Source: Methylocystis suflitae (GTDB taxonomy: Bacteria; Pseudomonadota; Alphaproteobacteria; Rhizobiales; Beijerinckiaceae). Taken from it: 64,000 nt of DNA. The stretch is from assembly GCF_024448135.1 (NCBI RefSeq), contig NZ_JAMRYX010000041.1, positions 1 through 64,000 on the forward strand, in the 5' to 3' direction. Shown here piece by piece: positions 1-9,716 of the stretch (position 1 is its first letter; each line of letters opens with the position of its first letter). A program made the position numbers and the translations under genes. Below the pieces are notes generated by a model, which saw only the letters and a program-made list of their open reading frames with translations, was not told the origin of the DNA and ran no database searches.

Positions 1-160
1 ATCGAACGGGGCGCGGAGTTAATGATTGCCGTCGACGCGCCCACAACTCAGCTGCGCTGGACGCGGCGCTCGAAGGAGCCAAATTAACCGAAAAGCCCCA
101 AAAGCCGGGCTTTCCATCGGCGCGCCTTTACGATTTGGCGTCTGCGTGTTTAGGTCAAGC

Positions 161-712
161 ATGGTCAGCGTTCCGCGTTTATTCGCAGCTCTTGCCGCGG
201 CTGTTTTATTCACGGCGGTCCCTGCAGGCGCCGCGGTGCGCGTCCGCATCGACCTTGCGGCGCAAAGGCTCGAGGCGGTCACGCCGCAGGGCGAGACGGT
301 CACCTGGAAAATCTCCAGCGGCCGCCGGGGTTACGAAACACCCACGGGAAATTACAGCGTCATGCGCATGGAGGCCGATCATCATTCCGACGAATATGAT
401 CAGGCGCCGATGCCCTACGCGATCTTCTTTTCCCCCCGCGGCCTCGCCATTCACGGGAGCTATGAGCGCGGTTTAGGCCGTCCGCTCTCCCACGGCTGCG
501 TGCGGCTCGCGGTTCCGAACGCGCGGCAACTCTTCGATTGGGTGGAAAAGCATGGGGCGACAATCGAAATCACCGGCGGCGCCCGCCGCGCGGCCGGTCG
601 CCAGGAAGCGGAGCGCCAGGAGGCCGAGCGCCCACCCATGACGCGGCGACCGCGCCCGATTTATGAAGAGCCCTCCTTCGGCTTCGGCCTGGAGAGCTTC
701 TCCCCTTACTAG
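161..712 (+). CDS. L,D-transpeptidase (YkuD family), secreted
   Basis: Periplasmic peptidoglycan cross-linking or remodelling enzyme. I chose the ATG at 161 because it puts a signal peptide (MVSVPRLFAALAAAVLFTAV, then PAGA) at the N-terminus; an open frame extends upstream to 26 but encodes no recognisable sequence. The YkuD domain covers most of the remaining 183 residues. It contains the diagnostic His (AIHGSYE) followed by SHGCVRL with the catalytic cysteine. The C-terminus is rich in Arg, Glu and Pro and looks disordered. Family is clear from the motif. Whether it makes 3-3 cross-links or attaches a protein cannot be told from the sequence. Confidence 0.9.
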   Translation: MVSVPRLFAALAAAVLFTAVPAGAAVRVRIDLAAQRLEAVTPQGETVTWKISSGRRGYETPTGNYSVMRMEADHHSDEYDQAPMPYAIFFSPRGLAIHGSYERGLGRPLSHGCVRLAVPNARQLFDWVEKHGATIEITGGARRAAGRQEAERQEAERPPMTRRPRPIYEEPSFGFGLESFSPY

Positions 713-862
713 GTCTGCCGGATCCCGCGGCGTCCGGCGTTGCATCTGGGCAACACTCACGGACTGAATCGACGTGGATGCGGCGGCGCGTTTGCCGGGC
801 TTCTTATTAACGGGTAATGCTCGGATTTCTGGCGCTTGTTGTTGACGAGCAGAGTAGAGACC

Positions 863-2791
863 TTGACGACATCCAAAACCCCCCTTCTCGATCGCATCGC
901 CTCCCCCGAAGATCTGCGCAAGCTACGTCCCCACGAGCTCAAGCAGGTCGCGGAGAATTTGCGGCGCGAGACGATCGACGCCGTGTCCGTGACCGGCGGC
1001 CATCTTGGCGCGGGCCTTGGCGTCGTCGAGCTGACGGTCGCCCTGCACTATGTTTTCGACACGCCGCGGGACAAGGTGATTTGGGACGTCGGCCACCAGA
1101 CCTATCCGCACAAGATCCTCACCGGCCGGCGCGACCGCATCCGCACGTTGCGCATGGGCGGGGGCCTGTCCGGCTTCACCAAGCGCGCCGAAAGCGAATA
1201 TGACGCCTTCGGCGCCGGCCATTCGTCGACCTCCATTTCAGCCGGCCTCGGCATGGCCGTCGCGCGCGATCTCGCCGACGGCGACAATCACGTCGTGGCG
1301 GTGATCGGCGACAGCTCCATGTCGGCCGGCATGGCCTATGAGGCGCTGAACAACGCCGGGGCGCTGCACTCTCGCCTCATCGTCATTCTGAACGACAATG
1401 ACATGTCGATCGCCCCGCCCACGGGCGCCATGTCCGCCTATCTCGCCCGCCTGGTTTCGGGCGGCGCCTACCGCTCGATCCGCGAGGCCGCCAAACAGCT
1501 CGCCAGCCATTTGCCGCGCTTCATCTACGACAAAGCCCGCAAGGCCGAGGAGTTCTCGCGCAGCTTTATCACCGGCGGCACGATGTTCGAGGAGCTCGGC
1601 TTCTATTATGTCGGGCCGATCGACGGGCACAATCTCGACCATTTGCTGCCCGTGCTCAAGAACGTCCGCGACAAGGACGACGGGCCCGTCCTGGTTCACG
1701 TCGTCACGCAGAAGGGCAAGGGATTTGGGCCGGCGGAGGAATCGGCCGACAAATGCCACGCCGTCAATAAATTCGACGTCGCGACCGGCATCCAGATCAA
1801 GCCCAAGGCCAATGCGCCGACCTATACAAATGTTTTCGCCAAGGCGCTGGTCGCCGAAGCCGAACATGACGACAAGATCGTCGCCATTACGGCGGCGATG
1901 CCATCGGGCACCGGCCTCGACATTTTCGGCAAGGCCTTCCCGCATCGCACCTTCGACGTCGCCATCGCCGAGCAGCACGCCGTCACCTTCGCGGCCGGCC
2001 TCGCCTGCGAGGGCTATAAGCCCTTCTGCGCGCTGTATTCGACTTTCCTGCAGCGCGGCTACGATCAGGTCGTTCACGACGTGGCGATCCAGAACCTGCC
2101 GGTGCGCTTCGCCATCGACCGCGCCGGTCTCGTTGGCGCCGACGGTCCGACGCACGCCGGCGCTTTCGATCTCGCCTATCTCGGCTGCCTGCCGGGGTTC
2201 GTCATCATGGCGCCCTCTGACGAGGGCGAGTTGATGCATATGGTGGCGACGGCGTCGGCCTATGATGACGGCCCGAGCGCCTTCCGCTATCCGCGCGGCG
2301 AGGGGCTCGGCGTCGAACTGCCGGAACGCGGCGAAATTCTCGAGATCGGCAAGGGCCGTATCTTGCGCGAGGGTTCGAAGGTCGCGATCCTCTCGCTCGG
2401 CACGCGGCTCGCCGACTCGCTGAAGGCGGCGGCGGAGCTGGAAAATTACGGCGTGTCGACCACCGTCGCGGACGCCCGCTTCGCCAAGCCCATCGACCGC
2501 GACCTGCTGCGCCGGCTCGCCGCCAACCACGAGGCGCTGATCGTCGTCGAAGAAGGATCCATCGGCGGTTTCGGCTCCCAGGTCTTTCAGGCGCTCTCCG
2601 AAGAGGGGATGCTGGACGGCGTGCGCGGCGCGTTCAAGTTCCGCAGCATGACGTTGCCGGACGCCTACATCGATCACGACAAGCATGAGCTGATGATCGC
2701 CAAGGCGATGCTCGACAGCAAAGCGATCGTCGGGAAGGCGCTCGAGCTCCTGGGCGACGAAAAGGCCGCGGCGCGGGTGATGTTCGCCTAA
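863..2791 (+). CDS. dxs: 1-deoxy-D-xylulose-5-phosphate synthase
   Basis: Thiamine-diphosphate enzyme that condenses pyruvate and glyceraldehyde 3-phosphate in the first step of the MEP isoprenoid pathway; cytoplasmic. Landmarks in order are [10 protein letters not shown] near the N-terminus, [11 protein letters not shown], a [18 protein letters not shown] ThDP-binding segment ending in NDNDMSI, and the transketolase pyrimidine domain with [15 protein letters not shown]. About 642 residues, normal for the family. There is no ATG near the conserved start. I chose TTG at 863, which gives [12 protein letters not shown] and has a purine-rich AGAGTAGAG just upstream; a TTG at 836 is also open. The GDSS in place of the commoner GDGA in the ThDP motif is a mild variation. 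Confidence 0.96.
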   Translation: MTTSKTPLLDRIASPEDLRKLRPHELKQVAENLRRETIDAVSVTGGHLGAGLGVVELTVALHYVFDTPRDKVIWDVGHQTYPHKILTGRRDRIRTLRMGGGLSGFTKRAESEYDAFGAGHSSTSISAGLGMAVARDLADGDNHVVAVIGDSSMSAGMAYEALNNAGALHSRLIVILNDNDMSIAPPTGAMSAYLARLVSGGAYRSIREAAKQLASHLPRFIYDKARKAEEFSRSFITGGTMFEELGFYYVGPIDGHNLDHLLPVLKNVRDKDDGPVLVHVVTQKGKGFGPAEESADKCHAVNKFDVATGIQIKPKANAPTYTNVFAKALVAEAEHDDKIVAITAAMPSGTGLDIFGKAFPHRTFDVAIAEQHAVTFAAGLACEGYKPFCALYSTFLQRGYDQVVHDVAIQNLPVRFAIDRAGLVGADGPTHAGAFDLAYLGCLPGFVIMAPSDEGELMHMVATASAYDDGPSAFRYPRGEGLGVELPERGEILEIGKGRILREGSKVAILSLGTRLADSLKAAAELENYGVSTTVADARFAKPIDRDLLRRLAANHEALIVVEEGSIGGFGSQVFQALSEEGMLDGVRGAFKFRSMTLPDAYIDHDKHELMIAKAMLDSKAIVGKALELLGDEKAAARVMFA

Positions 2792-2830
2792 GGCGCGCGC
2801 GCCGCGCTTGCGTGACTCCACAGCTTCGCA

Positions 2831-2847
2831 GCCACCCTGAGGGTGGC
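2831..2847 (+). terminator. GC hairpin after dxs, possible weak terminator
   Basis: GCCACCC-TGA-GGGTGGC forms a 7-bp stem with a 3-nt loop, 40 bases after the dxs stop. No U-tract follows, so intrinsic termination is doubtful. It may be a dispersed palindrome or a pause site. Confidence 0.3.
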
Positions 2848-2875
2848 CGCCCGGGATTGTTCATTGAATGCGCCG

Positions 2876-3313
2876 ATGATTTTCTGCGCTTCCGCCTTCG
2901 AGGCTCCCGCGGCCCTTGGCGCCTATGCGCTCTGGCTGCGCCTCGAGGGTCCGCTCGAGGTTCAGGCGGGGAAGCGCAAGGGCCTGCTTCCCACCGGCGA
3001 TTATCTCTATTGCGGCTCCGCTAACGGCCCCGGCGGATTGCGGGCGCGATTGGCGCGGCACATGCGGCCGCACAAGCGGGTCCATTGGCATATCGACCAG
3101 GTCACGGCTGAGGCGCGCCTGCTCGGCGCCTTTGTCGAGGAACAGGGCGACGAATGCGCCCTCAGCGCCGCGCTCGCCGATCTGCCAATCCCCATCCCCG
3201 GCTTCGGCAGTTCAGATTGCCGCCGCTGCGCCGCGCATTTGCGATTCTGGCCGGAAGGCGCGGCCCTTCCTTCCCGGTGGGAAAATGCTAGGAAGGCGGC
3301 ACGTTTTACCTAA
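2876..3313 (+). CDS. DUF123 (GIY-YIG-like) family protein
   Basis: Small cytosolic protein of the DUF123 family, which is distantly related to GIY-YIG nucleases; cellular role unknown. Diagnostic features are GDYLYCGSANGPGGLRARLARH near residue 45, the HWHIDQVT segment, and a C-terminal FGSSDCRRCAAHL with paired cysteines. I chose ATG 2876 because homology begins with the GAYALWLRL strand just after it; an upstream frame to 2843 adds only unconserved residues. It lies between dxs and hisS on the same strand with no obvious functional link to either. Confidence 0.8.
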   Translation: MIFCASAFEAPAALGAYALWLRLEGPLEVQAGKRKGLLPTGDYLYCGSANGPGGLRARLARHMRPHKRVHWHIDQVTAEARLLGAFVEEQGDECALSAALADLPIPIPGFGSSDCRRCAAHLRFWPEGAALPSRWENARKAARFT

Positions 3314-3384
3314 GAGCGAGTCGCAGAGAGCGGCCGAACTCTCGCTAGAGGCGCGGGCCACCAATCCCGCGGCCAATCAGGCTT

Positions 3385-4878
3385 ATGTCCAAAGACGAAA
3401 TCAGAACCAAAGTTGAAGCGCGCACGCCGCGCGGGCTCGCTGACCGCGAGGCCGGCGAACTCGCCGCCACGGCCCGGATGCTCGACGTCATCCGCGAGGT
3501 CTACGACCTCTACGGCTTCGAGGCGCTCGAGACGCCGGCGATCGAATACACGGACGCGCTCGGCAAGTTCCTGCCCGACCAGGATCGCCCGAATGAGGGC
3601 GTCTTCTCCTTTCAGGACGACGACGAGCAGTGGCTGTCGCTGCGCTACGACCTAACCGCGCCGCTGGCGCGTTTCGTCGCGCAGAATTTCGACCGGCTGC
3701 CGAAGCCCTATCGGTCCTATCGCGTTGGCCACGTCTACCGGAACGAGAAGCCGGGACCGGGGCGGTTTCGGCAGTTCATGCAGTTCGACGCCGATACGGT
3801 TGGCTCCGCCTCGCCGGCCGCCGACGCCGAGATCTGCATGATGGCGGCGGACGCCATGGAGCGGCTGGGGATCGCGCGCGGCGACTACGTCATCAAGATC
3901 AACAGCCGCAAGGTGCTCGACGGGGTGATGCAGTCGATCGGCCTTGCCGGCGAGGAGAACGCGGGCCGCCGCCTCGTCGTGCTGCGCGCCATCGACAAGC
4001 TCGACCGGCTGGGCCCCGACGGCGTCCGGCAATTGCTGGGCGAAGGTCGCAAGGACGAGAGCGGGGATTTCACCAAGGGCGCGGGGCTCCCTCTGCCAGC
4101 GATCGACACGATCCTGTCCTTCAGCCTCGGGGGACAATATCGGGACGGCGCGCCGGCTTTCGATCTCTTCGGCCTGCTCGGCAAGAGCGAGGTCGGCGCC
4201 CAGGGCGCGGAGGAGCTTCTGGAAATCGAGGATCTCGCGCGCGACGCGGGCTTTGGCCCGGATCGCATCCGCATCGACCCTTCCGTCGTGCGTGGCCTTG
4301 AATATTACACAGGGCCTGTTTTCGAGGCCGACCTCACCTTCGAAACCAAAGACGAGAAGGGAAATCCCGTGCGCTTCGGCTCCGTGGGGGGCGGGGGCCG
4401 TTACGACGGTCTCGTTGGGCGTTTCAGATCGGAAAATACGCCGGCGACAGGCTTCTCGATCGGCGTCTCGAGGCTCTTCGCGGCCTTGAAGCTGATCGGC
4501 AGCCCGATCGTCTCGGCGCGTCCGCATGTCGGCCCGGTCGTCGTGCTGGTCCTCGATCGCGAGAGGCTCGCCGACTATCAGCGGATGGCGGCGCAGCTGC
4601 GGGGCGCCGGGATCGCCGCCGAAATCTATCTCGGCGCTTCGGGGATGAAGGCGCAGATGAAATACGCCGACCGGCGCAACAGCCCGCTCGCGATCATCCA
4701 GGGCTCCGACGAAAAAGCGCGCGGCGAGGTCACCATCAAGGATCTCGTCGCCGGCGCAAAGGCCGCCGCCAATATCGCCACCAACGAGCAATGGAAGGCG
4801 CTTCGTCCCGCCCAATTCGCCGTGCCGGAAGCCGAACTGGTCGAAGAGGTCCAAAAGGCGCTTAAGGAACAAATTTAA
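3385..4878 (+). CDS. hisS: histidyl-tRNA synthetase
   Basis: Class II aminoacyl-tRNA synthetase that charges tRNA-His. Class II motifs are present: the [22 protein letters not shown] block (motif 2 and the loop that contacts ATP) around residues 115-135, the histidine-specific [14 protein letters not shown] around 305, and [13 protein letters not shown] followed by [10 protein letters not shown] (motif 3). A C-terminal anticodon-binding domain begins near VVVLVLD. About 497 residues, the longer alphaproteobacterial form. The ATG at 3385 gives [20 protein letters not shown], a plausible native N-terminus. It is a stand-alone gene; the next gene begins 74 bases downstream. Confidence 0.97.
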   Translation: MSKDEIRTKVEARTPRGLADREAGELAATARMLDVIREVYDLYGFEALETPAIEYTDALGKFLPDQDRPNEGVFSFQDDDEQWLSLRYDLTAPLARFVAQNFDRLPKPYRSYRVGHVYRNEKPGPGRFRQFMQFDADTVGSASPAADAEICMMAADAMERLGIARGDYVIKINSRKVLDGVMQSIGLAGEENAGRRLVVLRAIDKLDRLGPDGVRQLLGEGRKDESGDFTKGAGLPLPAIDTILSFSLGGQYRDGAPAFDLFGLLGKSEVGAQGAEELLEIEDLARDAGFGPDRIRIDPSVVRGLEYYTGPVFEADLTFETKDEKGNPVRFGSVGGGGRYDGLVGRFRSENTPATGFSIGVSRLFAALKLIGSPIVSARPHVGPVVVLVLDRERLADYQRMAAQLRGAGIAAEIYLGASGMKAQMKYADRRNSPLAIIQGSDEKARGEVTIKDLVAGAKAAANIATNEQWKALRPAQFAVPEAELVEEVQKALKEQI

Positions 4879-4952
4879 CCTGCGGCGAAGCAGATCATTG
4901 CCACGCGCGCGGGCGCGTATAGTTTTGCGAAGGGATAGAGGAGCAAACGCAG

Positions 4953-5771
4953 ATGAATGGCGACACGCCCAAATCAATCGTCCATCCCACCGATCTCTCC
5001 TTCGCAAGCCAGGACGCCTTCGCACATGCGCTGCGCATCGCCGTGGCCTGTAAGAGCATGTTGCACATTCTGCATATCGAAGCGCCCGAGACCGACGAGG
5101 ACGATTGGGATCGCTTTCCGCAGGTGCGCGAAATGCTGGCGCGCTGGAAGATGATCTCGTCGACCGCGACGCGCGCCGAGGCGGTCGAACAGCTCGGCGT
5201 CAAAATCGTCAAGGCGTCGGTCGAATCGGAATCGCCGGTCGCCGGCGTCACCGCCTACGTCGAGCGGCACCTATGCGATCTGCTTGTGATGATGACCCGC
5301 CCGCGCAGCGCTCTGGAGCGTCTGCTCGCCAGCTCGGTCGCCGAGGAAACGGCGCGCGAGACGCATGTGCCGGCGCTGTTCCTGCGCGAGGACCAGAAAG
5401 GCTTCGTCGACCGGGAGACGGGCGCCGTCTCGCTCAATACGGTGCTGATGCCGGTTGAAGCGACGGTCTCGCCGCTCGACGCCTTCCGCCACGTCGCCGC
5501 ACTCGCGCATTGTCTTAACCCGGCCGCCGACGTCATGATGCTGCATGTCGGCGATGATCTGCCGATTTTTGAAGGGCTGCTGCCGCATATCGAGTTGCGC
5601 CGCGGCCCGGTCGTCGAAACCATTCTCGCCTATGCGCAGGAGATCAAGGCCGACCTGATCGCCATGCCGACGCGTAGTCGAAAGGGCCTGCTGGAGGCGC
5701 TGCGCGGTTCAACGACGGCGCGCGTGCTGCACGAGGCGCCCTGTCCGCTGCTCGCGTCGCCGGTGAAATAG
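4953..5771 (+). CDS. universal stress protein, tandem UspA domains
   Basis: Two UspA-type alpha/beta domains in one 272-residue chain. The first starts KSIVHPTDLSFASQDAF, and the second near residue 165 starts NTVLMPVEATVSPLDAF. Each ends in a segment of the kind DLIAMPTRSRKGLLEALRGS-TTARVLHEAPCPLLA, which carries the G-x(9)-G-S/T pattern of ATP-binding Usp proteins most clearly in the second domain. The family is induced by starvation and stress, usually without a known substrate. Start ATG 4953 is preceded by GGGATAGAGGAG, a good ribosome-binding site. Confidence 0.85.
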   Translation: MNGDTPKSIVHPTDLSFASQDAFAHALRIAVACKSMLHILHIEAPETDEDDWDRFPQVREMLARWKMISSTATRAEAVEQLGVKIVKASVESESPVAGVTAYVERHLCDLLVMMTRPRSALERLLASSVAEETARETHVPALFLREDQKGFVDRETGAVSLNTVLMPVEATVSPLDAFRHVAALAHCLNPAADVMMLHVGDDLPIFEGLLPHIELRRGPVVETILAYAQEIKADLIAMPTRSRKGLLEALRGSTTARVLHEAPCPLLASPVK

Positions 5772-5794
5772 TCGCCGACGCATCGCCGCTCATT

Positions 5795-5820
5795 CCCGAC
5801 AGGCCGAAGGCCTGATCGGG
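5795..5820 (+). terminator. stem-loop between convergent genes
   Basis: CCCGA, then AGGCC-GAA-GGCCT nested inside it, then TCGGG forms a two-tier hairpin 24 bases after the universal stress gene stop, between two convergent genes. No clear U-tract on either strand, so it is a candidate bidirectional terminator or a dispersed palindrome. Confidence 0.4.
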
Positions 5821-5903
5821 ACGCCAGAGTCGCGGTCCGAATCTTGAGAGCCGATCCGGAAAATCTCGCTCAACGCGCGAGAGTCGGGCTCGTCTCGCCG
5901 GTT

Positions 5904-6398
5904 TTAGAGCGAGCGCTGGAAATGCAGCACGCCGCCCTGCGCGCCCTTCAGGATGAGGTCGTCGCCCTTGGTGTCCCAATAGGGGCCCGAGAGCAGGACC
6001 GCCCAAAAGTCGCGCTCGAAGCTGGCAAGCGGGCCTTCACATTTGCGTTCGTTGACCGCCGGCATGGTGCGCGGTCCGAGCCGGTTGGGGCCGATGATGA
6101 AGATGCCGGACCAGTTTTTGCAGCCCGAAAAACCGTTGGCGCGGCCGGTTGAGTCGATCGAGATCCACATCTCCACCGGCGGCGCTTTGCCGTTGATCTC
6201 CTTGAGCACGAAGTTCTGGTTGTGCGGGAACGGCTGATAGCGCGGAATGCCGCCCGTCTCCTTGTTTTCGTCTTCCGGCTGCTTCTGCTCCGCGCCCTGA
6301 GGCGACTTTGCGCTCTTCGCGCTCTTGGCGTCGGCTGGCGCGGCGGCGAGCGCGATGGCGCAGAGCGAGGCGGCTAAGGCGAGCAAAATCCTGTTCAT
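5904..6398 (-). CDS. META/HslJ-like secreted protein
   Basis: Exported protein with a signal peptide (MNRILLALAASLCAIALAAAPADA), a Lys/Ser-rich low-complexity spacer, then a META-type domain with the characteristic FSGCKNWSG segment around residue 93. META/HslJ proteins are heat- or stress-linked outer-membrane or periplasmic proteins of poorly defined function. Here the domain ends in SFERDFWAVLLSGPYWDTKGDDLIL, matching the usual last strands. In-frame starts at 6410 and 6419 are also possible. I favour 6398 because it begins the signal peptide directly. Convergent with the upstream stress-protein gene. Confidence 0.7.
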   Translation of the reverse strand: MNRILLALAASLCAIALAAAPADAKSAKSAKSPQGAEQKQPEDENKETGGIPRYQPFPHNQNFVLKEINGKAPPVEMWISIDSTGRANGFSGCKNWSGIFIIGPNRLGPRTMPAVNERKCEGPLASFERDFWAVLLSGPYWDTKGDDLILKGAQGGVLHFQRSL

Positions 6399-6463
6399 CG
6401 CGTCAATCATCCTCCCCATAAGGCGACCCGCGCCAGTCGGTCCCGGGCCCGCGGCGCAGCGCC

Positions 6464-7459
6464 TTATAGCATGCTCGGCAGGACGCGGTCAGGCGGGCGG
6501 TGGCCGTCCATGAAGGTTTTGATGTTGATGATCACTTTCTCGCCCATATCGATGCGGCTTTCGATGGTCGCCGAGCCCATATGCGGGAGCAGCGTGACCT
6601 TCCCGGCCTTGGCGAGCTTCAATAATTTGGGAGAAACGGCGGGTTCATGCTCGAAGACGTCGAGGCCGGCGCCGGCCATCTCATCCGCCTCAAGCATGCG
6701 CACCAACGCGTTCTCGTCGACGATTTCGCCGCGCGCGGTATTGATCAGAATGGCGTGGGGACGCAAATGCGCCAGTCTGCGGGCGGAGAGAAGATGATAG
6801 GTCGCCGGCGTATGCGGACAGTGGATCGACACGACGTCGACCCGCGCCAGCATCTGATCGAGCGACTCCCAATAGGTCGCCTCCAATTGCTCCTCGAGAT
6901 CGGCCGAGACTCGCCGACGATTATGGTAATGAATTGAAAGTCCGAAACTTTTCGCCCGCCGCGCCAAAGCTTGGCCGATCCGGCCCATGCCGACGATGCC
7001 GAGCCTCTTGCCGGTGATCCGGTGGCCGAGCATCCAGGTCGGCGACCAGCCCGCCCAAGCGCCGTCGGGAATGGCGCTCGCGCCTTCGACGAGACGGCGC
7101 GCCACCGAAAGGATCAGCGCCATCGTCATGTCTGCCGTGTCTTCGGTCAGAACGCCGGGCGTGTTGGTGACCGTGATGGAGCGATCGAGCGCCGAGGCGA
7201 CGTCGATATTGTCGACGCCATTGCCAAAATTGGCGATCAGCTTCATTTGCTCGCCGGCCTGGGCGATCAGATGGGAATCGATACGGTCGGTGATGGTCGG
7301 CACCAGCACGTCGGCCGTGCGCATGGCCTCGACGAGTTCGTCATGCGTGAGCGGCTTGTCGCTTTCGTTGAGGCGCGTGTCGAACAACTCGCACATGCGG
7401 GTTTCGATGACCTCGGGCAGCCGGCGCGACACGATAACGAGCGGCTTCTTTTTCGGCAT
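6464..7459 (-). CDS. D-2-hydroxyacid dehydrogenase (glyoxylate/hydroxypyruvate reductase type)
   Basis: NAD(P)H-dependent D-isomer-specific 2-hydroxyacid dehydrogenase, 331 residues, cytosolic. The Rossmann motif is GIVGMGRIGQALARRAKSFG. The catalytic triad lies in INTARGEIVDE (Arg), GLDVFEHEP (Glu) and LLPHMGSAT (His). The N-terminal catalytic half includes the NFGNGVDNID substrate loop. The sequence resembles glyoxylate/D-glycerate dehydrogenases. Hydroxypyruvate reductase is a serine-cycle enzyme in methylotrophs, but nothing here separates that role from general glyoxylate reduction. Divergent from the SH3b gene across a 190-bp gap that contains a perfect 8-bp-stem hairpin (7556-7574). 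Confidence 0.88.
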   Translation of the reverse strand: MPKKKPLVIVSRRLPEVIETRMCELFDTRLNESDKPLTHDELVEAMRTADVLVPTITDRIDSHLIAQAGEQMKLIANFGNGVDNIDVASALDRSITVTNTPGVLTEDTADMTMALILSVARRLVEGASAIPDGAWAGWSPTWMLGHRITGKRLGIVGMGRIGQALARRAKSFGLSIHYHNRRRVSADLEEQLEATYWESLDQMLARVDVVSIHCPHTPATYHLLSARRLAHLRPHAILINTARGEIVDENALVRMLEADEMAGAGLDVFEHEPAVSPKLLKLAKAGKVTLLPHMGSATIESRIDMGEKVIINIKTFMDGHRPPDRVLPSML

Positions 7460-7649
7460 ATCCCTGGTCGTGCCTCCGCGTTCATGTTGTGTTGCAGCAG
7501 CGTTTCTGCGATTGCGCTATGATCTTCGCTGCGCCGCCGCAGCGGATGAAAAGACGCCGGCGAGTTTCGCCGGCTTCAACCGGGTCTTAACGACGGTCAG
7601 CGACAAAACCAATACGCCTCCTCGGCGGACGCATTCGACTTCCTAGCAG

Positions 7650-8261
7650 ATGACGGGCCAAAGACAAGCGAGCGATCACTCCATCATGTCGCCAATACAT
7701 ACAGAATCTGCGCCAATTTCGGCCGCCTTCTCAAACGCTCAGGAACTTTTCCAAAGGCGTCGCCGCGCGCTTTTCGCCGCGCTCGTCTGCGCGTTTTTTT
7801 GCGCAGCGCACGCCGACGCTCAGGAGCCGCAGAAAGGCCCGGTGAGCGGCCTGCCCTTGCCCCGCTACGTCAGCCTCAAATCGGATCGGGTCAATGTTCG
7901 CGAGGGGCCGAGCAAGGAACATCCGACTTTATGGATCTACGAACGCGCCGCGCTCCCCGTCGAGATCACCGCCGAATTCGAAACCTGGCGCAAGATCCGC
8001 GATTCCGAAGGCGCCGAAGGCTGGGTGCTGCACTCGCTGCTCTCTGGACGGCGCACCGCCTTGGTTGCGCCGTGGAAAAAGGAGCCGCAACTGCTCGTCG
8101 CCGCCGATCATTCGACGCCTGCGGCCAAGCTCGGCCCCGGCGTCATCGGCAATTTGCGCAGCTGCGACGGCAAATGGTGCCGCATCGCCGGCAAGGGCTT
8201 TGACGGCTATATGGCGCAAGAAAATCTCTGGGGCGTCTATCCGGGCGAGAAATTCGAATAG
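7650..8261 (+). CDS. secreted SH3b-domain protein (two repeats)
   Basis: Exported bacterial SH3-type protein. After a long Arg-rich n-region comes a hydrophobic segment (ALFAALVCAFFCAAHADAQ), then a first SH3b unit (SLKSDRVNVREGPSKEHPTLW ... WRKIRDSEGAEGWVLHSLL) and a second, weaker one (AADHSTPAAKLGPGVIGNLRS ... WCRIAGKGFDGYMAQENLWG). Such domains usually bind cell-wall peptides. An ATG at 7686 is an alternative start that shortens the n-region. It sits divergently beside a D-2-hydroxyacid dehydrogenase, an arrangement I recall from other Hyphomicrobiales. Confidence 0.8.
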   Translation: MTGQRQASDHSIMSPIHTESAPISAAFSNAQELFQRRRRALFAALVCAFFCAAHADAQEPQKGPVSGLPLPRYVSLKSDRVNVREGPSKEHPTLWIYERAALPVEITAEFETWRKIRDSEGAEGWVLHSLLSGRRTALVAPWKKEPQLLVAADHSTPAAKLGPGVIGNLRSCDGKWCRIAGKGFDGYMAQENLWGVYPGEKFE

Positions 8262-8636
8262 TCAGCCGGATGGACCGCCCGGCATGCGGCTCTTGAGTTT
8301 CTCCAACGCCGTCGAAACGGCGTCCCGACTGAAGGGCTTGGCGACGACCGGCGCATCGGCATGCGCCTCAAGCACGCCCTGTTCGCCGTAACCCGTCACG
8401 AAGGCGAAGGGCTTCTCCCGGCGTTCCAGGACGCCGGGGAGAACATGAGCCTTCTGGCCATTGAGGTTGATGTCGAGAAAGGCGAGATCGAAATCTTCGC
8501 TCGTCGCCTTTTGCAGCGCGTCCTGCACATTGCCCGCGGTGGCGACGACTTGCGCGCCAAGCTCCTCGAGAAACATTTCGAGCGCCATGGCGATCACGGC
8601 CTCGTCTTCGACGATCAGCACGCGAGGCGCGTTCAT
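8262..8636 (-). CDS. single-domain response regulator (CheY-like receiver)
   Basis: A 124-residue stand-alone receiver domain: acidic pocket VLIVEDE near residue 10, phospho-acceptor Asp in LAFLDINLNG near 55, switch Thr in FVTGYGE and conserved Lys in VAKPFSR. There is no output domain, so it probably passes phosphate on or acts by protein contact. Its ATG overlaps the kinase stop (ATGA), so it is translationally coupled to the upstream HWE kinase, its likely partner. Confidence 0.9.
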   Translation of the reverse strand: MNAPRVLIVEDEAVIAMALEMFLEELGAQVVATAGNVQDALQKATSEDFDLAFLDINLNGQKAHVLPGVLERREKPFAFVTGYGEQGVLEAHADAPVVAKPFSRDAVSTALEKLKSRMPGGPSG

Positions 8637-9619
8637 TTGAGCACTTCCACGCCAAGAGGAATATCCATCTCGCAGCGAAATCCTTCGGCGGGGAATTCGA
8701 CCACGATCCGCGCGCCCGCGTCGGACGACAGCGTCTTCTCGATCAGGCGCATGCCAAATCCTTTGACCGCCGGGGGCGAGATCGGCGGTCCGCCATATTC
8801 GCGCCAGACCAGATGGAGCTTACGCGCGCGTCCTTTGGCGTCAATGCTCCACTCGACGGCGACTCGTCCGTTCGGCGCCGAGAGCGATCCGTGTTTGACG
8901 GCGTTCGTGCACAATTCGTGCAGCGTCATCGCCAGGGGCGCAGCGATGCGCGGGCAGACGTCGACAGGCGGTCCTGAAACGTCGAAATTCTCCTGGCCCG
9001 CCGGGGCGATCGCGGTACGTACGAGTTCGCCGACCTGCGCCTTCGTCCAGTTTTCGCGGGTCAGCACGTCATGCACGGCGGCGAGCGCCAGCAGACGATT
9101 CTCAAAGAGCTCCACCGAATTCTGCTTCAACTCGCGCAACGAATGCAAAGCGATCGAATGAACCGTCGCAAGCGTATTCTTGACGCGATGGTTGAGCTCG
9201 TGGATCAGAAGCTGCAGGCGTTCGCGGTCGCGTTCCTGTTCGGTGACGTCGGTGTTCGTGCCGAACCAGCCGACCACGGCGCCGTTTTCGCGCAGCGGTT
9301 CGATGCGCGTCAGAAATGGCCGGTAGAGCCCGTCGGCGCCTCTGAGCGGAAAGATCATTTGGAAAAATTCGCCGTGCTGGATCGCATGGGTCCAGCGTTC
9401 CAGCATCTTGGGCAGAACGTCCGGATGATGCACCGATTGCCAGCCCCAGCCCGCCATGTCCTCGGGAGTCGTGCCGGTATATTCGTACCACCGGTCATTG
9501 TACCAAAACACCCAGCCGTCCGGTCGCGCCATCCAGGCAAGATTTGGTATGGAATTGGCGAGCGCCTTGAACTGCGCGTAGGTGATCTCGGATTCCTTTT
9601 CGGTCGCCCGTTGCGACAT
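8633..9619 (-). CDS. PAS-HWE sensor histidine kinase (soluble)
   Basis: Cytosolic sensor kinase of about 328 residues. An N-terminal PAS domain (PNLAWMARPDGWVFWYNDRW ... GWFGTNTDVTEQ) is followed by the HWE dimerisation block LIHELNHRVKNTLATVHSIA with the phospho-His, and a short ATPase domain with LHELCTNAVKHGSLS and GFGMRLIEKTL. I started at ATG 9619, which follows GGGGCGGGAGC; an open frame to 9745 runs into the irr gene region. HWE kinases in this order often act in general stress or light/redox signalling. The signal here is unknown. Confidence 0.88.
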   Translation of the reverse strand: MSQRATEKESEITYAQFKALANSIPNLAWMARPDGWVFWYNDRWYEYTGTTPEDMAGWGWQSVHHPDVLPKMLERWTHAIQHGEFFQMIFPLRGADGLYRPFLTRIEPLRENGAVVGWFGTNTDVTEQERDRERLQLLIHELNHRVKNTLATVHSIALHSLRELKQNSVELFENRLLALAAVHDVLTRENWTKAQVGELVRTAIAPAGQENFDVSGPPVDVCPRIAAPLAMTLHELCTNAVKHGSLSAPNGRVAVEWSIDAKGRARKLHLVWREYGGPPISPPAVKGFGMRLIEKTLSSDAGARIVVEFPAEGFRCEMDIPLGVEVLK

Positions 9620-9716
9620 TGCTCCCGCCCCGCCTCGGTTTTGAAGAGGTCTCGGCGGCCCAGCGGCGCCGCCGAGCCGCTTCGAAACTTGTCGTCTGGC
9701 AGAATATAGGGCGGGC

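Noticed and set aside
1238-2821. Long - strand open frame opposite dxs
   Set aside because: GC-rich shadow of a clear dxs gene, with no homology of its own.
7556-7574. Perfect 8-bp-stem hairpin with T-run on the - strand
   Set aside because: No - strand gene lies upstream of it to be terminated; most likely a chance or leader structure.
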